Assembly (NCBI GenBank): GCA_002841865.1 | Contig: PHBD01000014.1 | Coordinates: 53,723-117,722 of the forward strand | Direction of reading: 5' to 3' | Length of the DNA stretch: 64,000 bases | Source of the DNA: Deltaproteobacteria bacterium HGW-Deltaproteobacteria-19 | GTDB lineage: Bacteria; Desulfobacterota; Syntrophia; Syntrophales; PHBD01 | Part shown: piece by piece, positions 1-8,857 of the stretch | Layout: every line of letters starts with the position of its first letter | Numbering within the stretch: position 1 is the first letter of the stretch | Notes under the pieces: model-generated | Seen by the model: the letters and a program-made list of their open reading frames with translations, nothing else | Database searches by the model: none | Told to the model about the DNA's origin: nothing | Made by a program: the position numbers and the translations under genes

Positions 1-317
1 GATATCCGCGGGATCAGCCATTGGGATCGGAAAGCATCGCTCCTCTGAAATTGCGATCCCATGGCAGCGGAAGCCACCGTTCTTGTCAAGCCATTTCCGC
101 TCCCCGAAGCGGGGGCAGGTTTGGAAAAACCGGCCGGATTTATTTTTCAGGCTCGTTCTTGTAAGACAACCGGGAGGGTGGAAAAGTTCCACCCCAGGGA
201 ACAGGGCGGAATCGGGGCTGTAAAAAAGGGGCCGACAGTGTTACGATCCGCGCGCATTCCAAGACACATAAATCTGATTTATTTGTCTTGATCCATATCC
301 GGGACGAGGTTGCACAT
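1..317. other. Upstream stretch without a supported gene
   Basis: No reading frame here has convincing coding character. The short frame at 61-291 has an unusual residue make-up and no ribosome binding site. The only structure noted is the palindrome at 261-289, described separately. Confidence 0.5.
261..289. promoter_or_regulatory. 29-bp palindrome upstream of thioesterase gene
   Basis: Arms AAGACA and ATAAAT (261-273) are mirrored by ATTTAT and TGTCTT (277-289) around CTG. Only one position per arm breaks the symmetry. It ends 28 bases before the thioesterase ATG. The AT-rich stem with no following T-run looks more like an operator for a dimeric repressor than a terminator. The cognate regulator is not identifiable. 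Confidence 0.45.
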
Positions 318-749
318 ATGGACGGAAAGGTGAGGGAGGCGATCTTCCGGCGGGTGGAGAAGGAGCCCTTCGCCCGGAAATTCGATCTGAAGCTCCTGGA
401 TCTGGCGGAGGGCTACTCCAAAGTCACGATGACGTTTACCCCGGACATGGAGAACATCTTCGGGATGGCCCATGGCGGAGCGATCTTCGCGCTCATGGAC
501 GAGGCCTTCGAAACGGCCTCCAACTCGCACGGAACAATGGCCGTGGCCCTCAACATGGGCATCAGCTTCCTGGCCACGCCCAGCCCGGGAGCGTCGATGA
601 CTGCGGAGGCCCGGGAAATCAACCGGACCACCCGGACCGCCCTCTATGAAATCAAGGTCACCGACGACGGGGGACGTCTCCTCGCCACCTGCCAGGCCCT
701 CGTCTACCGGAAGGGAACGCCGCTCCCCTTCCTGGAAGAAGGAGCGTGA
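318..749 (+). CDS. PaaI-type hotdog thioesterase
   Basis: 143-residue single hotdog-fold protein. The central AHGGAIFALMDEA stretch (about residues 49-61) is the HGG signature of the PaaI/4HBT thioesterases, which hydrolyse acyl- or phenylacetyl-type CoA thioesters in the cytoplasm. The ATG at 318 is preferred over the upstream TTG at 288 because GACGAGG lies about 8 bases before it. It precedes the DUF401 gene by 9 bases, so the two are probably co-transcribed. The exact substrate cannot be read from sequence. A 29-bp palindrome just upstream may control it. Confidence 0.85.
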   Translation: MDGKVREAIFRRVEKEPFARKFDLKLLDLAEGYSKVTMTFTPDMENIFGMAHGGAIFALMDEAFETASNSHGTMAVALNMGISFLATPSPGASMTAEAREINRTTRTALYEIKVTDDGGRLLATCQALVYRKGTPLPFLEEGA

Positions 750-758
750 CGGGCCGCC

Positions 759-2075
759 ATGGACTGGCTCTTCACTCTGCCCGCCTACGCCAAGATCCTC
801 GGCTCGTTCCTGGGGATACTGCTCCTGAACCGCTTCGGGGTGCCCCTCGGCGTGGCGATCCTGTCGTTCGCACTCCTGCTCACGGCCTGGACGGGAACGG
901 GCCTGCAGGGATTCATCTACCAGATCGAGACATTCATCCTGCCCCATAACGCGCTGCTGCCCCCGATCATCCTGCTCCTTCTCTTCTTCAGCGATTCCCT
1001 CAAGCGGACGGGGCGGATGGACCGGACCATCGGCGGCCTTAAGGACTGGCTCCAGAGGAAGCATTTGATCATCGCAGGACTGCCGGCGCTGGTGGGCCTT
1101 CTGCCCATGCCGGCGGGGGCTCTTTTCTCGGCGCCCTTCGTGGCTGCCATGGACGAGGAGAAGGAGCTGACGCCGGCCCGCAAGGTGGCGATCAATTACT
1201 GGTTCCGCCACATCTGGGAGTACTGGTGGCCCCTGTATCCCGGCGTCATCCTGGCCATGCAGTACGCGGGCCTGTCGGTCCTCACGTATTTCCTCATCCA
1301 GGTCCCCTTCACCGCCGCGGCAATCCTGGGGGGCTATCTCTTCATCCTGCGCGGCATCGGGAAGGGGAAAGGGGAGGGGATGGGAAGCGAGCGGGCAAAC
1401 AGCACCTGGGATGCGGAGGCCGTGTTCTCGGCCATCCTTCCCATCGGGGTCCTGGTGCTGGTCTCCATCATGGGCTCGGCCCTCCTGCCGCTTCTCGGCG
1501 TGAAGGGAACGCTGGCCAACCTCGTGGCCATGCTGGTGGGACTGCTCCTGGCCCTGATCGCATCCTTCGCAGGCCACGGATCAACCTTCCTGCCGGCCCT
1601 CTCCCTCTTCCGGAAAAAAGAAACGTGGCTAATGGTCGTCCTCGTCCTGGGCATCCAGGCTTTCTCGGCGGCGCTCCTGTGTCCGCTGGACGGGGCGGGA
1701 GGAACCCTCGTCACAGGCATGCGGGACGAACTGGTCCGGACGGGCATCCCCCTCATCACGATCGTCATGGTCATCCCCTTCATCTCCGGGGCGGTCACCG
1801 GGGTGGCCTTCGGATTCGTCGGGGCCAGCTTCCCCATCGTCTTCGCCCTCCTGGGGCCCGATCCCTCCCTGGCCGTGGCGGCCGCGACCACGAGCTTCGC
1901 TTATACCTTCGGCTACATGGGCATGATGCTGTCGCCCATGCACGCCTGCTTCGTCGTCACAGCGGAATACTTCCGCACACCCATTTACGGGGCCTACCGG
2001 TACCTCCTGGGGCCGGCGGCGATCATGCTGGTGACGGCGGGGGTGCTGTCGGCGGCGTGGTATTTCCTGCTATAG
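759..2075 (+). CDS. DUF401 family integral membrane protein
   Basis: 438 residues made almost entirely of hydrophobic segments (roughly a dozen). Conserved-looking polar patches include LPMPAGALFSAP (about residues 113-124) and a WFRHIWEYWWPLYPG stretch (about 148-162), which match my memory of the DUF401 family of permease-like proteins with no assigned substrate. It starts 9 bases after the thioesterase stop, so the pair probably forms a small operon. A weak hairpin with a T-run follows the stop. The function is not established; transport of an organic acid would be only a guess. Confidence 0.8.
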   Translation: MDWLFTLPAYAKILGSFLGILLLNRFGVPLGVAILSFALLLTAWTGTGLQGFIYQIETFILPHNALLPPIILLLLFFSDSLKRTGRMDRTIGGLKDWLQRKHLIIAGLPALVGLLPMPAGALFSAPFVAAMDEEKELTPARKVAINYWFRHIWEYWWPLYPGVILAMQYAGLSVLTYFLIQVPFTAAAILGGYLFILRGIGKGKGEGMGSERANSTWDAEAVFSAILPIGVLVLVSIMGSALLPLLGVKGTLANLVAMLVGLLLALIASFAGHGSTFLPALSLFRKKETWLMVVLVLGIQAFSAALLCPLDGAGGTLVTGMRDELVRTGIPLITIVMVIPFISGAVTGVAFGFVGASFPIVFALLGPDPSLAVAAATTSFAYTFGYMGMMLSPMHACFVVTAEYFRTPIYGAYRYLLGPAAIMLVTAGVLSAAWYFLL

Positions 2076-2084
2076 AAGAAGCAC

Positions 2085-2116
2085 AAAAGGGGACAGATAT
2101 GAGTATGTCCTTTTTT
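2085..2116 (+). terminator. Hairpin with T-run after DUF401 gene
   Basis: AAAAGGGGACA (2085-2095) can pair with TGTCCTTTTTT (2106-2116) through five Watson-Crick pairs, two G-T pairs and four A-T pairs. The run of six T residues makes it a plausible terminator. It also resembles the dispersed GGGGACAGAT palindromes seen elsewhere in the window. Confidence 0.5.
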
Positions 2117-2955
2117 GCCTTCATGTCTCAGTATCTCTGGATCCTTGCGCTCAGCTGTTTTTGAACAGCCTTGAGAGGAAATGTTCCGAATGAATGAGGA
2201 TCAACGGAAACCCAACTGTGTGTGTTGCATATGATTCGGGGGATGGAAACAGTATCATCTGCACTGGAAATTTTGCGGGCATGATGCATGAATTTGACGT
2301 TCGGTGTTTCATTTTCCCTCGGCTTGTGCTAGATAGCTCCCACCGCAGGTCATTCCCCTGACCGAAGATTACCCCCAATCTCCAATAAATCCTTATGAAT
2401 CAAGCAAGTCCATGACCGAGTGGATTCTCGTGGATTACGCTTGTGCCTGCGGCATCGGGCTTGTGAACCTGCAGGATTTCAATACAGCAGGGACAGACCC
2501 GGATGCCGATGTGGGGGAAAGCACGACCCGGAAAGCCGTTCCACTCCAATGGTTCTCGATACCGCCACCATAGCGAAAGCTGCCGTGATAATTTTTGGTG
2601 CTGATCGCGAAACGCAGGATGGAACATGCATCCGTGATCGTATCCGCGTGACGGACCATTCCGACGTCTAGATTATGGCCCTGAACTGTCAATAAATGTG
2701 AGGACGAAGTGAATCTTTCAATACCGGCAACGGAAGAGGTATTTCGGTTCATGAGTATATAAAGACGATTGAATAAGGAACCGATCATTCAATGCGCTAT
2801 GTTGAATTTGGCCGATGGGCTGGCAGTCCTTCTGCTTTGACAGGGGCCACCCAAAAAGTATGGGAGATTCTTCATTGAAGTTAACAATTTGAGGACATTT
2901 TCACGATCATAATGTCATATAAAGGACATTCGAGGAAGATTATATAAGGACATTT
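2117..2955. other. Long non-coding or degenerate stretch
   Basis: Roughly 840 bases with only short frames on either strand (for example 2412-2573 and 2435-2788 minus). None has a ribosome binding site plus recognisable domain. It marks the change from GC-rich DNA to the AT-rich O-antigen cluster. The motif AGGACATT occurs three times near the end (2892, 2923, 2947); the last copy supplies the AAGGA ribosome binding site of the next gene. It may hold decayed genes and the cluster promoter. Confidence 0.45.
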
Positions 2956-3975
2956 ATGGAAGCCGCTATTATCACTACATACCGCTGTCCCATGCACTGC
3001 AAGATGTGCAACATCTGGGACAACCCGTCTGACCCAAAAATAGAATTCCAGCCCGGACTCTTGAATAAACTCCCCAAACTGGCCCTGGTGAACCTTACCG
3101 GCGGCGAGCCCTTTGTAAGGGAAGATCTGGAAGAGATTGCCCGGATCCTTTTCACAAAGACCGATCGCATTGTCATCAGCACCAGCGGCTGGTTTGAGGA
3201 CCGGATCATCCGGATGGCCACGAAGTATCCCAATCTTGGGTTCCGGGTGAGCATCGAGGGGCTGTCACAGAAAAACGATGAGCTCCGGGGACGGGAAGGC
3301 GGATTTGACCGCGGCCTGAGAACCCTCTTGGAACTGTATAGGATGGGCATTAAAGACATCGGTTTCGGCATTACAGTCTCGAACAGCAATTCCTCCGACA
3401 TGCTTCATCTTTATGAACTGGCGCGAAACCTGAAGTTGGAATTCGCCACGGCAGCGTTTCATAATTCCTTTTACTTTCACAAGGAGGACAACGCCATCAC
3501 CAACATCGATGAAGTCAGTGCCAACTTCGAGGAGCTCATCAATCGCCTCCTGAAAGAAAACCACCCGAAATCCTGGTTCAGGGCATGGTTCAATCTAGGC
3601 CTGATCAATTACATCAAGGGAAATCCAAGATTTCTACCCTGCGAGGCCGGATCGGAAAACTTCTTCATCGATCCATACGGCGAAGTCCTGCCTTGCAATG
3701 GCATGGAAGCCAAGTGCTGGCTTGCCACCATGGGGAATCTTAACGATGCAAAGGACTTTATGGAAATATGGGAGAGTGAGCAGGCAAGGAAAGTAAGGGA
3801 AGAGGTCAAAAAGTGCCCCAAGAACTGCTGGATGATCGGCTCGGCTTCTCCGGTGATGAAGAAATATGTTGTTAAGTTGCTTCCTTGGATCATCGCAAAT
3901 AAGTTTAAATCCATGACGGGGAGACGAGTCTGCCGGGATCAAATGCCGGATCTCAATAGAAAATATCTAATTTAA
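2956..3975 (+). CDS. Radical SAM protein with SPASM-like C-terminus
   Basis: 339 residues. The CPMHCKMC motif (about residues 12-19) is the CxxxCxxC site binding the 4Fe-4S cluster that cleaves S-adenosylmethionine. GGEP follows near residue 51. Later cysteines (PCEAGS about 229, PCNG about 245, CPKNC about 281) suggest a SPASM/twitch auxiliary cluster domain. AAGGA lies 7 bases before the ATG. As first gene of a polysaccharide cluster it may modify a sugar or a carrier, but the substrate is unknown. Many radical SAM/SPASM proteins of this size occur in O-antigen loci. Confidence 0.82.
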   Translation: MEAAIITTYRCPMHCKMCNIWDNPSDPKIEFQPGLLNKLPKLALVNLTGGEPFVREDLEEIARILFTKTDRIVISTSGWFEDRIIRMATKYPNLGFRVSIEGLSQKNDELRGREGGFDRGLRTLLELYRMGIKDIGFGITVSNSNSSDMLHLYELARNLKLEFATAAFHNSFYFHKEDNAITNIDEVSANFEELINRLLKENHPKSWFRAWFNLGLINYIKGNPRFLPCEAGSENFFIDPYGEVLPCNGMEAKCWLATMGNLNDAKDFMEIWESEQARKVREEVKKCPKNCWMIGSASPVMKKYVVKLLPWIIANKFKSMTGRRVCRDQMPDLNRKYLI

Positions 3976-4019
3976 TATTAGGCTTGACACAGCCGAAATG
4001 GGAAGTTCGACAAAAATGA

Positions 4020-5369
4020 TTGAATATAAACAAGAGAGCTTCTTTGTATAAACTGCGCGAGACAGATATCGTTTATTTTAGAGATAAAAATGAGATATTC
4101 ACCATTATATCGAATTTTATCGCCGTTAACGGGAGTAATATACGAATCTTCTCCTATCTGCTTTTCGTCCAACTATTTGTCTTAGCAGTAGGTTTTTTTA
4201 CACAAATAAAGATTGCCAATACCCTTGGTAGGGAGCTTTTCGGCCAGTTGGCATATGGATTGGCAATCGGTATATACGGTCAGGTTTTTATAAGGTTTGG
4301 TCTGGATCGAACCCTTGTCAGGGACCTCGTTCATCATCCTGAAAAAACAGAGAATATTGTTGCTGCAAGCTTGACCCTGCGATATGCGTTGTCGGTATTC
4401 CTCATCTTTGCTCTTGTTTTATGGAAGCATTTTTTTGCGGTAGATATTTCTTGGGGATTACTGCTGGTCATCATTGGATTTTCAATTCTCTCTCTGGACC
4501 TTCAACCCGTTTATGATGCATGGAAAAAAATTCCACGCCATACGACCTATTACCTTATACAAAAGATCATTTATTTTACAGTAGTCTGGTTTATTGTTCT
4601 TTTTTTCCCCAATTCTTTATCGATTAACTTGATTGGCACGGCTGTCCTTTCATCAGCCATTGTATTTCTTTTTCTTCAGCATAATTGGGTAGCGAATGCG
4701 ATGATTGATAGAACAGAGATACGATATTCATTCTTTGCAGCGTATGAATTAGGTCGTCAAAACATACTTGTATGGTTCACTGCGTTCGGTGGACTGTTTA
4801 TCGTGTACTTTAATCAATTGATTTTAAAGTACTATGCTGGATTCTCCGAGTTGGGTAGTTATGCCGCTGCATGGCAGATAGTAATGCTTGGAATGCTTTT
4901 TCTCGATCAGATAGCGCGCATTGGGAATCCAGCGACTGCATATTACACAAAAAGAGATGTACCGCCAAGGGCCCGTGCAACATTTATAATGAAGTACGTG
5001 AGTATAATGATGATCGCCATATCTCCTATTGTATTGGTAATGTTAGTTTTTCAAACACTTGTTTTCGAATTACTTTTTAAACCTGAATATGCCCCTGCGT
5101 CAACCTTATTGCCTATATTTGCTATATACTTGATTCTTGTGTCTGTTGGATATGTGGCGTCTCAGTATTTGCTTGCTGCCAGAAAAGAACAATATTATTT
5201 TTTTAGCATTCTCATTGGCGCAATAGCAAGTGTTTTGTTAGGCGTATCAATTATACCATGTTATGGAGCGTGGGGTGCGGCATTGACCATATGTGTATCT
5301 CATGCCCTTACAATATTAATTAATATTGCATGTATGTTTTATAATTTAAAAAAAGAAGATGAACAATAA
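4020..5369 (+). CDS. Wzx-like O-antigen flippase (MATE/MOP superfamily)
   Basis: About 449 residues with 12 or more membrane segments. The beginning of the hydrophobic part, FFTQIKIANTLGRELFGQLAYG (near residues 60-80), is typical of polysaccharide exporters of the MOP superfamily. These move lipid-linked repeat units across the inner membrane. The TTG at 4020 is the only long-frame start before the first membrane segment. The true start is uncertain because no strong ribosome binding site is visible. The gene is clearly AT-rich and overlaps the next gene by 11 bases, showing an operon. A polymerase (Wzy) lies downstream, completing a Wzx/Wzy pair. Confidence 0.82.
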   Translation: MNINKRASLYKLRETDIVYFRDKNEIFTIISNFIAVNGSNIRIFSYLLFVQLFVLAVGFFTQIKIANTLGRELFGQLAYGLAIGIYGQVFIRFGLDRTLVRDLVHHPEKTENIVAASLTLRYALSVFLIFALVLWKHFFAVDISWGLLLVIIGFSILSLDLQPVYDAWKKIPRHTTYYLIQKIIYFTVVWFIVLFFPNSLSINLIGTAVLSSAIVFLFLQHNWVANAMIDRTEIRYSFFAAYELGRQNILVWFTAFGGLFIVYFNQLILKYYAGFSELGSYAAAWQIVMLGMLFLDQIARIGNPATAYYTKRDVPPRARATFIMKYVSIMMIAISPIVLVMLVFQTLVFELLFKPEYAPASTLLPIFAIYLILVSVGYVASQYLLAARKEQYYFFSILIGAIASVLLGVSIIPCYGAWGAALTICVSHALTILINIACMFYNLKKEDEQ

Positions 5370-6753
5370 TAAAAATGTATGTTCTGAAGTAGTGTCATCT
5401 GGTTTCTGTGCCGGCTGTGGCGTTTGTGCAGGTGTGTGTCCACAAAACAATCTTGAGATGCGTTTTAATGAACTTGGTGAATATAATCCATTTGAGCCTG
5501 CTATAGGAAAGTGCATCGCAAAGTGTAATGTCTGTCTGAAGATATGTCCCTTTTATGATAATGAAAAAGATGAAGATGCAATAGGCCGGGAATATTACTT
5601 TTCAGTAGAGGGGATAAAACACAACACAGAAACAGGATATTATCTGCATAACTACGTTGGTTATTCCTCACGTGGTAATCATCGGATAAATGGTACATCT
5701 GGAGGGATGCTTACTTGGACTTTAGAAAATCTATTGAACATGCATATTGTAGATGCAGTAGTCTGTGTAAAACCAAGCTCAAGTGGTCAGCCATTTTTTG
5801 ATTTTACAATATGCAACAGCGTGGATGAAATAAGGTTATGCTCACGCTCCTGTTATTACCCCGTTGAAATCAGCTCGGTTATTCGTGATATTATGGTGAG
5901 TGATAAATCTTATGCTATTGTTGGCCTTCCTTGCGTCTGCAAAGCAATAAGATTGGCGATGTCAGTTTATCCGATGCTTAAGAAGCGAATCAAATATTTA
6001 CTGGGGCTTGTGTGTGGTCAGGGTAAAAGCAGCTTTTTTTTAGAGTACCTCGTCGGTCTGTCAGGTGTTGATATAAGACGAGCAAGTAAAATATCTTTTC
6101 GTGTAAAGGATGAAAAAAAGCCCGCATCTAGTGGTGGATATATATCAATAACGCACGAAGGTCATAATGGTGTGATTGAACAACTTGTTGATTGGCATAA
6201 AGTCGCGGCACGGCCTTGGCTGGATCGATATTTTACTTTGCATTCTTGCGACTTTTGCGACGACGTGTATGCAGAATGCGCAGACGCGGCTTTCATGGAT
6301 GCATGGCTCCAGGCATATTCGGATGACTGGAAAGGCCACAGTATTGTATTAATACGCAATCCTAGTATAGCAGATATTTATAAGGATGCAGATCCCATAT
6401 CACTTGCAGTGAATGACATACCAATTGATAAAGTAATAGAAAGTCAATATGGAGCACTTAACGATAAACGAAGAAATATGAAGATCAGGATGGATATAGC
6501 AAGAAGGAACGGTATAGTACTTCCCAAAAAGCGAGACTTACATTATCCGGTGCAATATCAATTTGCAATAAAACAGTTAATCCTGGATCAATTGGCTATC
6601 TCAATGAAGTTACCTGCACTGTGGAAAGATACAAACGGAAACATTGAAGTATTTCATAGAAGATCGAATGCAGAAAGAAGTGCAACTGATAGAGCAAATT
6701 TAATGATATCATTATTTCGCTATCCAAATGCTATATTAAGAAGAATATTATAA
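5359..6753 (+). CDS. FrhB-like iron-sulfur protein (coenzyme F420 hydrogenase beta family)
   Basis: 464 residues. The N-terminus has two ferredoxin-type clusters, CAGCGVCAGVCP (about residues 13-24) and CNVCLKICP (about 55-63). The rest matches the FrhB/FdhB fold often found in polysaccharide clusters beside pyruvyl transferases. The family includes F420- or FAD-linked oxidoreductases, but cluster members probably act on sugars or carriers rather than on F420. The gene overlaps the flippase by 11 bases and is 12 bases from the pyruvyl transferase. Role is inferred from context only. Confidence 0.8.
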   Translation: MNNNKNVCSEVVSSGFCAGCGVCAGVCPQNNLEMRFNELGEYNPFEPAIGKCIAKCNVCLKICPFYDNEKDEDAIGREYYFSVEGIKHNTETGYYLHNYVGYSSRGNHRINGTSGGMLTWTLENLLNMHIVDAVVCVKPSSSGQPFFDFTICNSVDEIRLCSRSCYYPVEISSVIRDIMVSDKSYAIVGLPCVCKAIRLAMSVYPMLKKRIKYLLGLVCGQGKSSFFLEYLVGLSGVDIRRASKISFRVKDEKKPASSGGYISITHEGHNGVIEQLVDWHKVAARPWLDRYFTLHSCDFCDDVYAECADAAFMDAWLQAYSDDWKGHSIVLIRNPSIADIYKDADPISLAVNDIPIDKVIESQYGALNDKRRNMKIRMDIARRNGIVLPKKRDLHYPVQYQFAIKQLILDQLAISMKLPALWKDTNGNIEVFHRRSNAERSATDRANLMISLFRYPNAILRRIL

Positions 6754-6765
6754 TTGTAAAGTATT

Positions 6766-7827
6766 ATGAAAGTTGGAATACTAACATTTCATTATGCATA
6801 TAACTACGGTGCGGCGCTGCAAGCCTATGGACTTCAGAAAGCATTGCAGGAACTAGGCTTCAAACCAAGCATCATCGATTATAGATCTTTACCAATTATG
6901 GCGCACAATAGAGGATTAGGTATTTTATCCGGCCGCTTTCTATCTGTAATAAAAATGCGCAGCAGATTCAAAACATTCCAAGAAGATCATATGCTACTGT
7001 CCAAGAGGCTATATAATGCGAAGGCTATAATTAGGGAAACGAAAGACTACAAAGCACTCATTGTTGGAAGTGATCAAGTATGGAACACAAATGCAACAAA
7101 CGGTGATACTATCTATTTCCTCGATATTCCACTATCAAAACACATTAAAAAGATTAGTTATGCAGCATGTTTTGGTGAAGAAGAAATAAATAAGTCTTCA
7201 AAGCAGCACATCTCTCGGTACCTGTCAAATTTCGATTTCATCTCAGTTAGAAATATGATGAGTGCTAATATCGTCTCGAAATATCACGGAACAATGCCAA
7301 AGGTTGTACTGGATCCTACAGTGTTGACTGATTTCACGTTAGTAACCTCTAAAATAATATCAATGACGCCGTATATTCTTGTCTATGCATTGCACCGTGG
7401 TAAAGATGAAAAAAAGATGACGCAGCTTGTCAATGAAGCAAAAAAAACAATAAAACTGCCCGTATATTCGATATCGCAAAGATGGGATTTCCCAATAGCT
7501 GATTGTCATATACGCAATATTGGGCCATCAGAGTGGTTGACCTATTTTGAGCAGGCAGCATTCATTATCACCGATTCCTTTCATGGGTTATTATTTGCAT
7601 TGAAGTATCAAAAGCCATTTATGGTATCTGCACTTAATAATAAAGCAAATCGTATAATTGAAATTGTTAATAAATATACCTTATCTGACAGAATTATATT
7701 AAACGATGCAGATATGCCTAAGAATGAAATTTATAAGGATGAAATTGATTATTCAAAAATATCACAAAATATGGACCGGGATGTTCAAGAATCAAGGGAA
7801 TTTCTACTCAGAGCATTGAGTGCTTAA
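6766..7827 (+). CDS. Polysaccharide pyruvyl transferase family protein
   Basis: 353 residues. The opening GILTFHYAYNYGAALQAYGLQ is characteristic of the pyruvyl transferase family (PS_pyruv_trans), as are the VGSDQVWN motif (about residues 102-109) and ITDSFHG (about 268-274). The family adds pyruvate ketals from phosphoenolpyruvate to sugars; some members are CsaB-like. The frequent pairing with an FrhB-like protein is preserved here (12-base spacing). AT-rich base composition matches the neighbouring cluster genes. Confidence 0.85.
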   Translation: MKVGILTFHYAYNYGAALQAYGLQKALQELGFKPSIIDYRSLPIMAHNRGLGILSGRFLSVIKMRSRFKTFQEDHMLLSKRLYNAKAIIRETKDYKALIVGSDQVWNTNATNGDTIYFLDIPLSKHIKKISYAACFGEEEINKSSKQHISRYLSNFDFISVRNMMSANIVSKYHGTMPKVVLDPTVLTDFTLVTSKIISMTPYILVYALHRGKDEKKMTQLVNEAKKTIKLPVYSISQRWDFPIADCHIRNIGPSEWLTYFEQAAFIITDSFHGLLFALKYQKPFMVSALNNKANRIIEIVNKYTLSDRIILNDADMPKNEIYKDEIDYSKISQNMDRDVQESREFLLRALSA

Positions 7828-7855
7828 GTCACATCAAAGCTTTCGTGAAGAGAAA

Positions 7856-8806
7856 ATGACGAATTCTTTAATATCAATAATAATTCCTTTATACAATAAG
7901 TGTGCCTATATTGGACGTGCTATCACGTCTGTATTAATTCAAAAGTATGATTTTGAGCTTTTAATAATCGATGATGGCTCAACAGACGACAGTTATGAAG
8001 AGGTGCAAAAATTCTCTGATCAAAGGATTAATGTTTTAAAGCAGGAAAATGCAGGTGTAGCTGCCGCAAGGAATAATGGTATTTCAAAAGCAAAAGGAGA
8101 ACTGGTCGCTTTTTTAGATGCGGATGACGAATGGCTGCCGGATTTCTTGGAGAGCATTGTGAAACTCATCGAGAAATATCCGGGAGCTGGTCTTTATGCA
8201 ACGTCATATGAAAAGATTCACTTAAACGGCAATCGAGAAGCTGCACACTTTAAAAACCTGCCACCACCACCTTGGGAAGGGATAATGCCAAGTTACTTCA
8301 AGGCCGCAGCGTTTGGAGAACCTCCGGTATGTGCATCGGCAGTCTGCATACGAAGAAGTGTATTTGATAAGGTTGGTATGTTCAGTAAAGGAAGAAGAAT
8401 GGGGGAGGACCTGGATCTGTGGGGCAGGATCGCATTGAGCTACCCGGTAGCTTTTACAACGAAGACCGGGGCCATTTATCACGAGGAAGCACAAAACAGG
8501 GCATGTAACGCAAAATTCACGGAAGCAGATGAACATCCATTCATTGAGTCGTATAAAGCTCTTTACAAAAAAGAACAAACGGCCGTGAATGAAAAAGATC
8601 TCATGTTATATATTGGAAGATTGAAGCTCGAAAATGCAAGACAGCATGTACTCAGTGGAAATTATGGCAGAGCTCGTCAGTTGCTATCTTGTGGCGTTTG
8701 TACGCCCTCCGGGATTCGCAAAATCTTATGGGGTTCACATATTAACCGATTTACACATCTAGTATGGAAGTGGAAATGCAAATTATATAGAAGAAGCACC
8801 TCCTGA
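7856..8806 (+). CDS. Family 2 glycosyltransferase
   Basis: 316 residues, GT-A fold. SIIIPLYNK near the start, a DDGSTDDS nucleotide-binding stretch (about residues 39-46) and FLDADDEW (the DxD metal site, about 82-89) identify GT2. The ATG at 7856 has GAAGAG just upstream. A GTG at 7820 would add 12 residues and is less likely. The protein transfers a sugar from a nucleotide donor, probably during repeat-unit assembly at the cytoplasmic face. No C-terminal membrane segment is seen. Confidence 0.87.
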   Translation: MTNSLISIIIPLYNKCAYIGRAITSVLIQKYDFELLIIDDGSTDDSYEEVQKFSDQRINVLKQENAGVAAARNNGISKAKGELVAFLDADDEWLPDFLESIVKLIEKYPGAGLYATSYEKIHLNGNREAAHFKNLPPPPWEGIMPSYFKAAAFGEPPVCASAVCIRRSVFDKVGMFSKGRRMGEDLDLWGRIALSYPVAFTTKTGAIYHEEAQNRACNAKFTEADEHPFIESYKALYKKEQTAVNEKDLMLYIGRLKLENARQHVLSGNYGRARQLLSCGVCTPSGIRKILWGSHINRFTHLVWKWKCKLYRRSTS

Positions 8807-8857
8807 TTGAATGATTATGCTTGCTCCTATTTTAAAACAGCCCATTATGATTATTCT

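Noticed and set aside
279..1577. 432-residue minus-strand frame
   Set aside because: Antisense shadow of the thioesterase and DUF401 genes, rich in R, G, H, Q and D; no recognisable domain.
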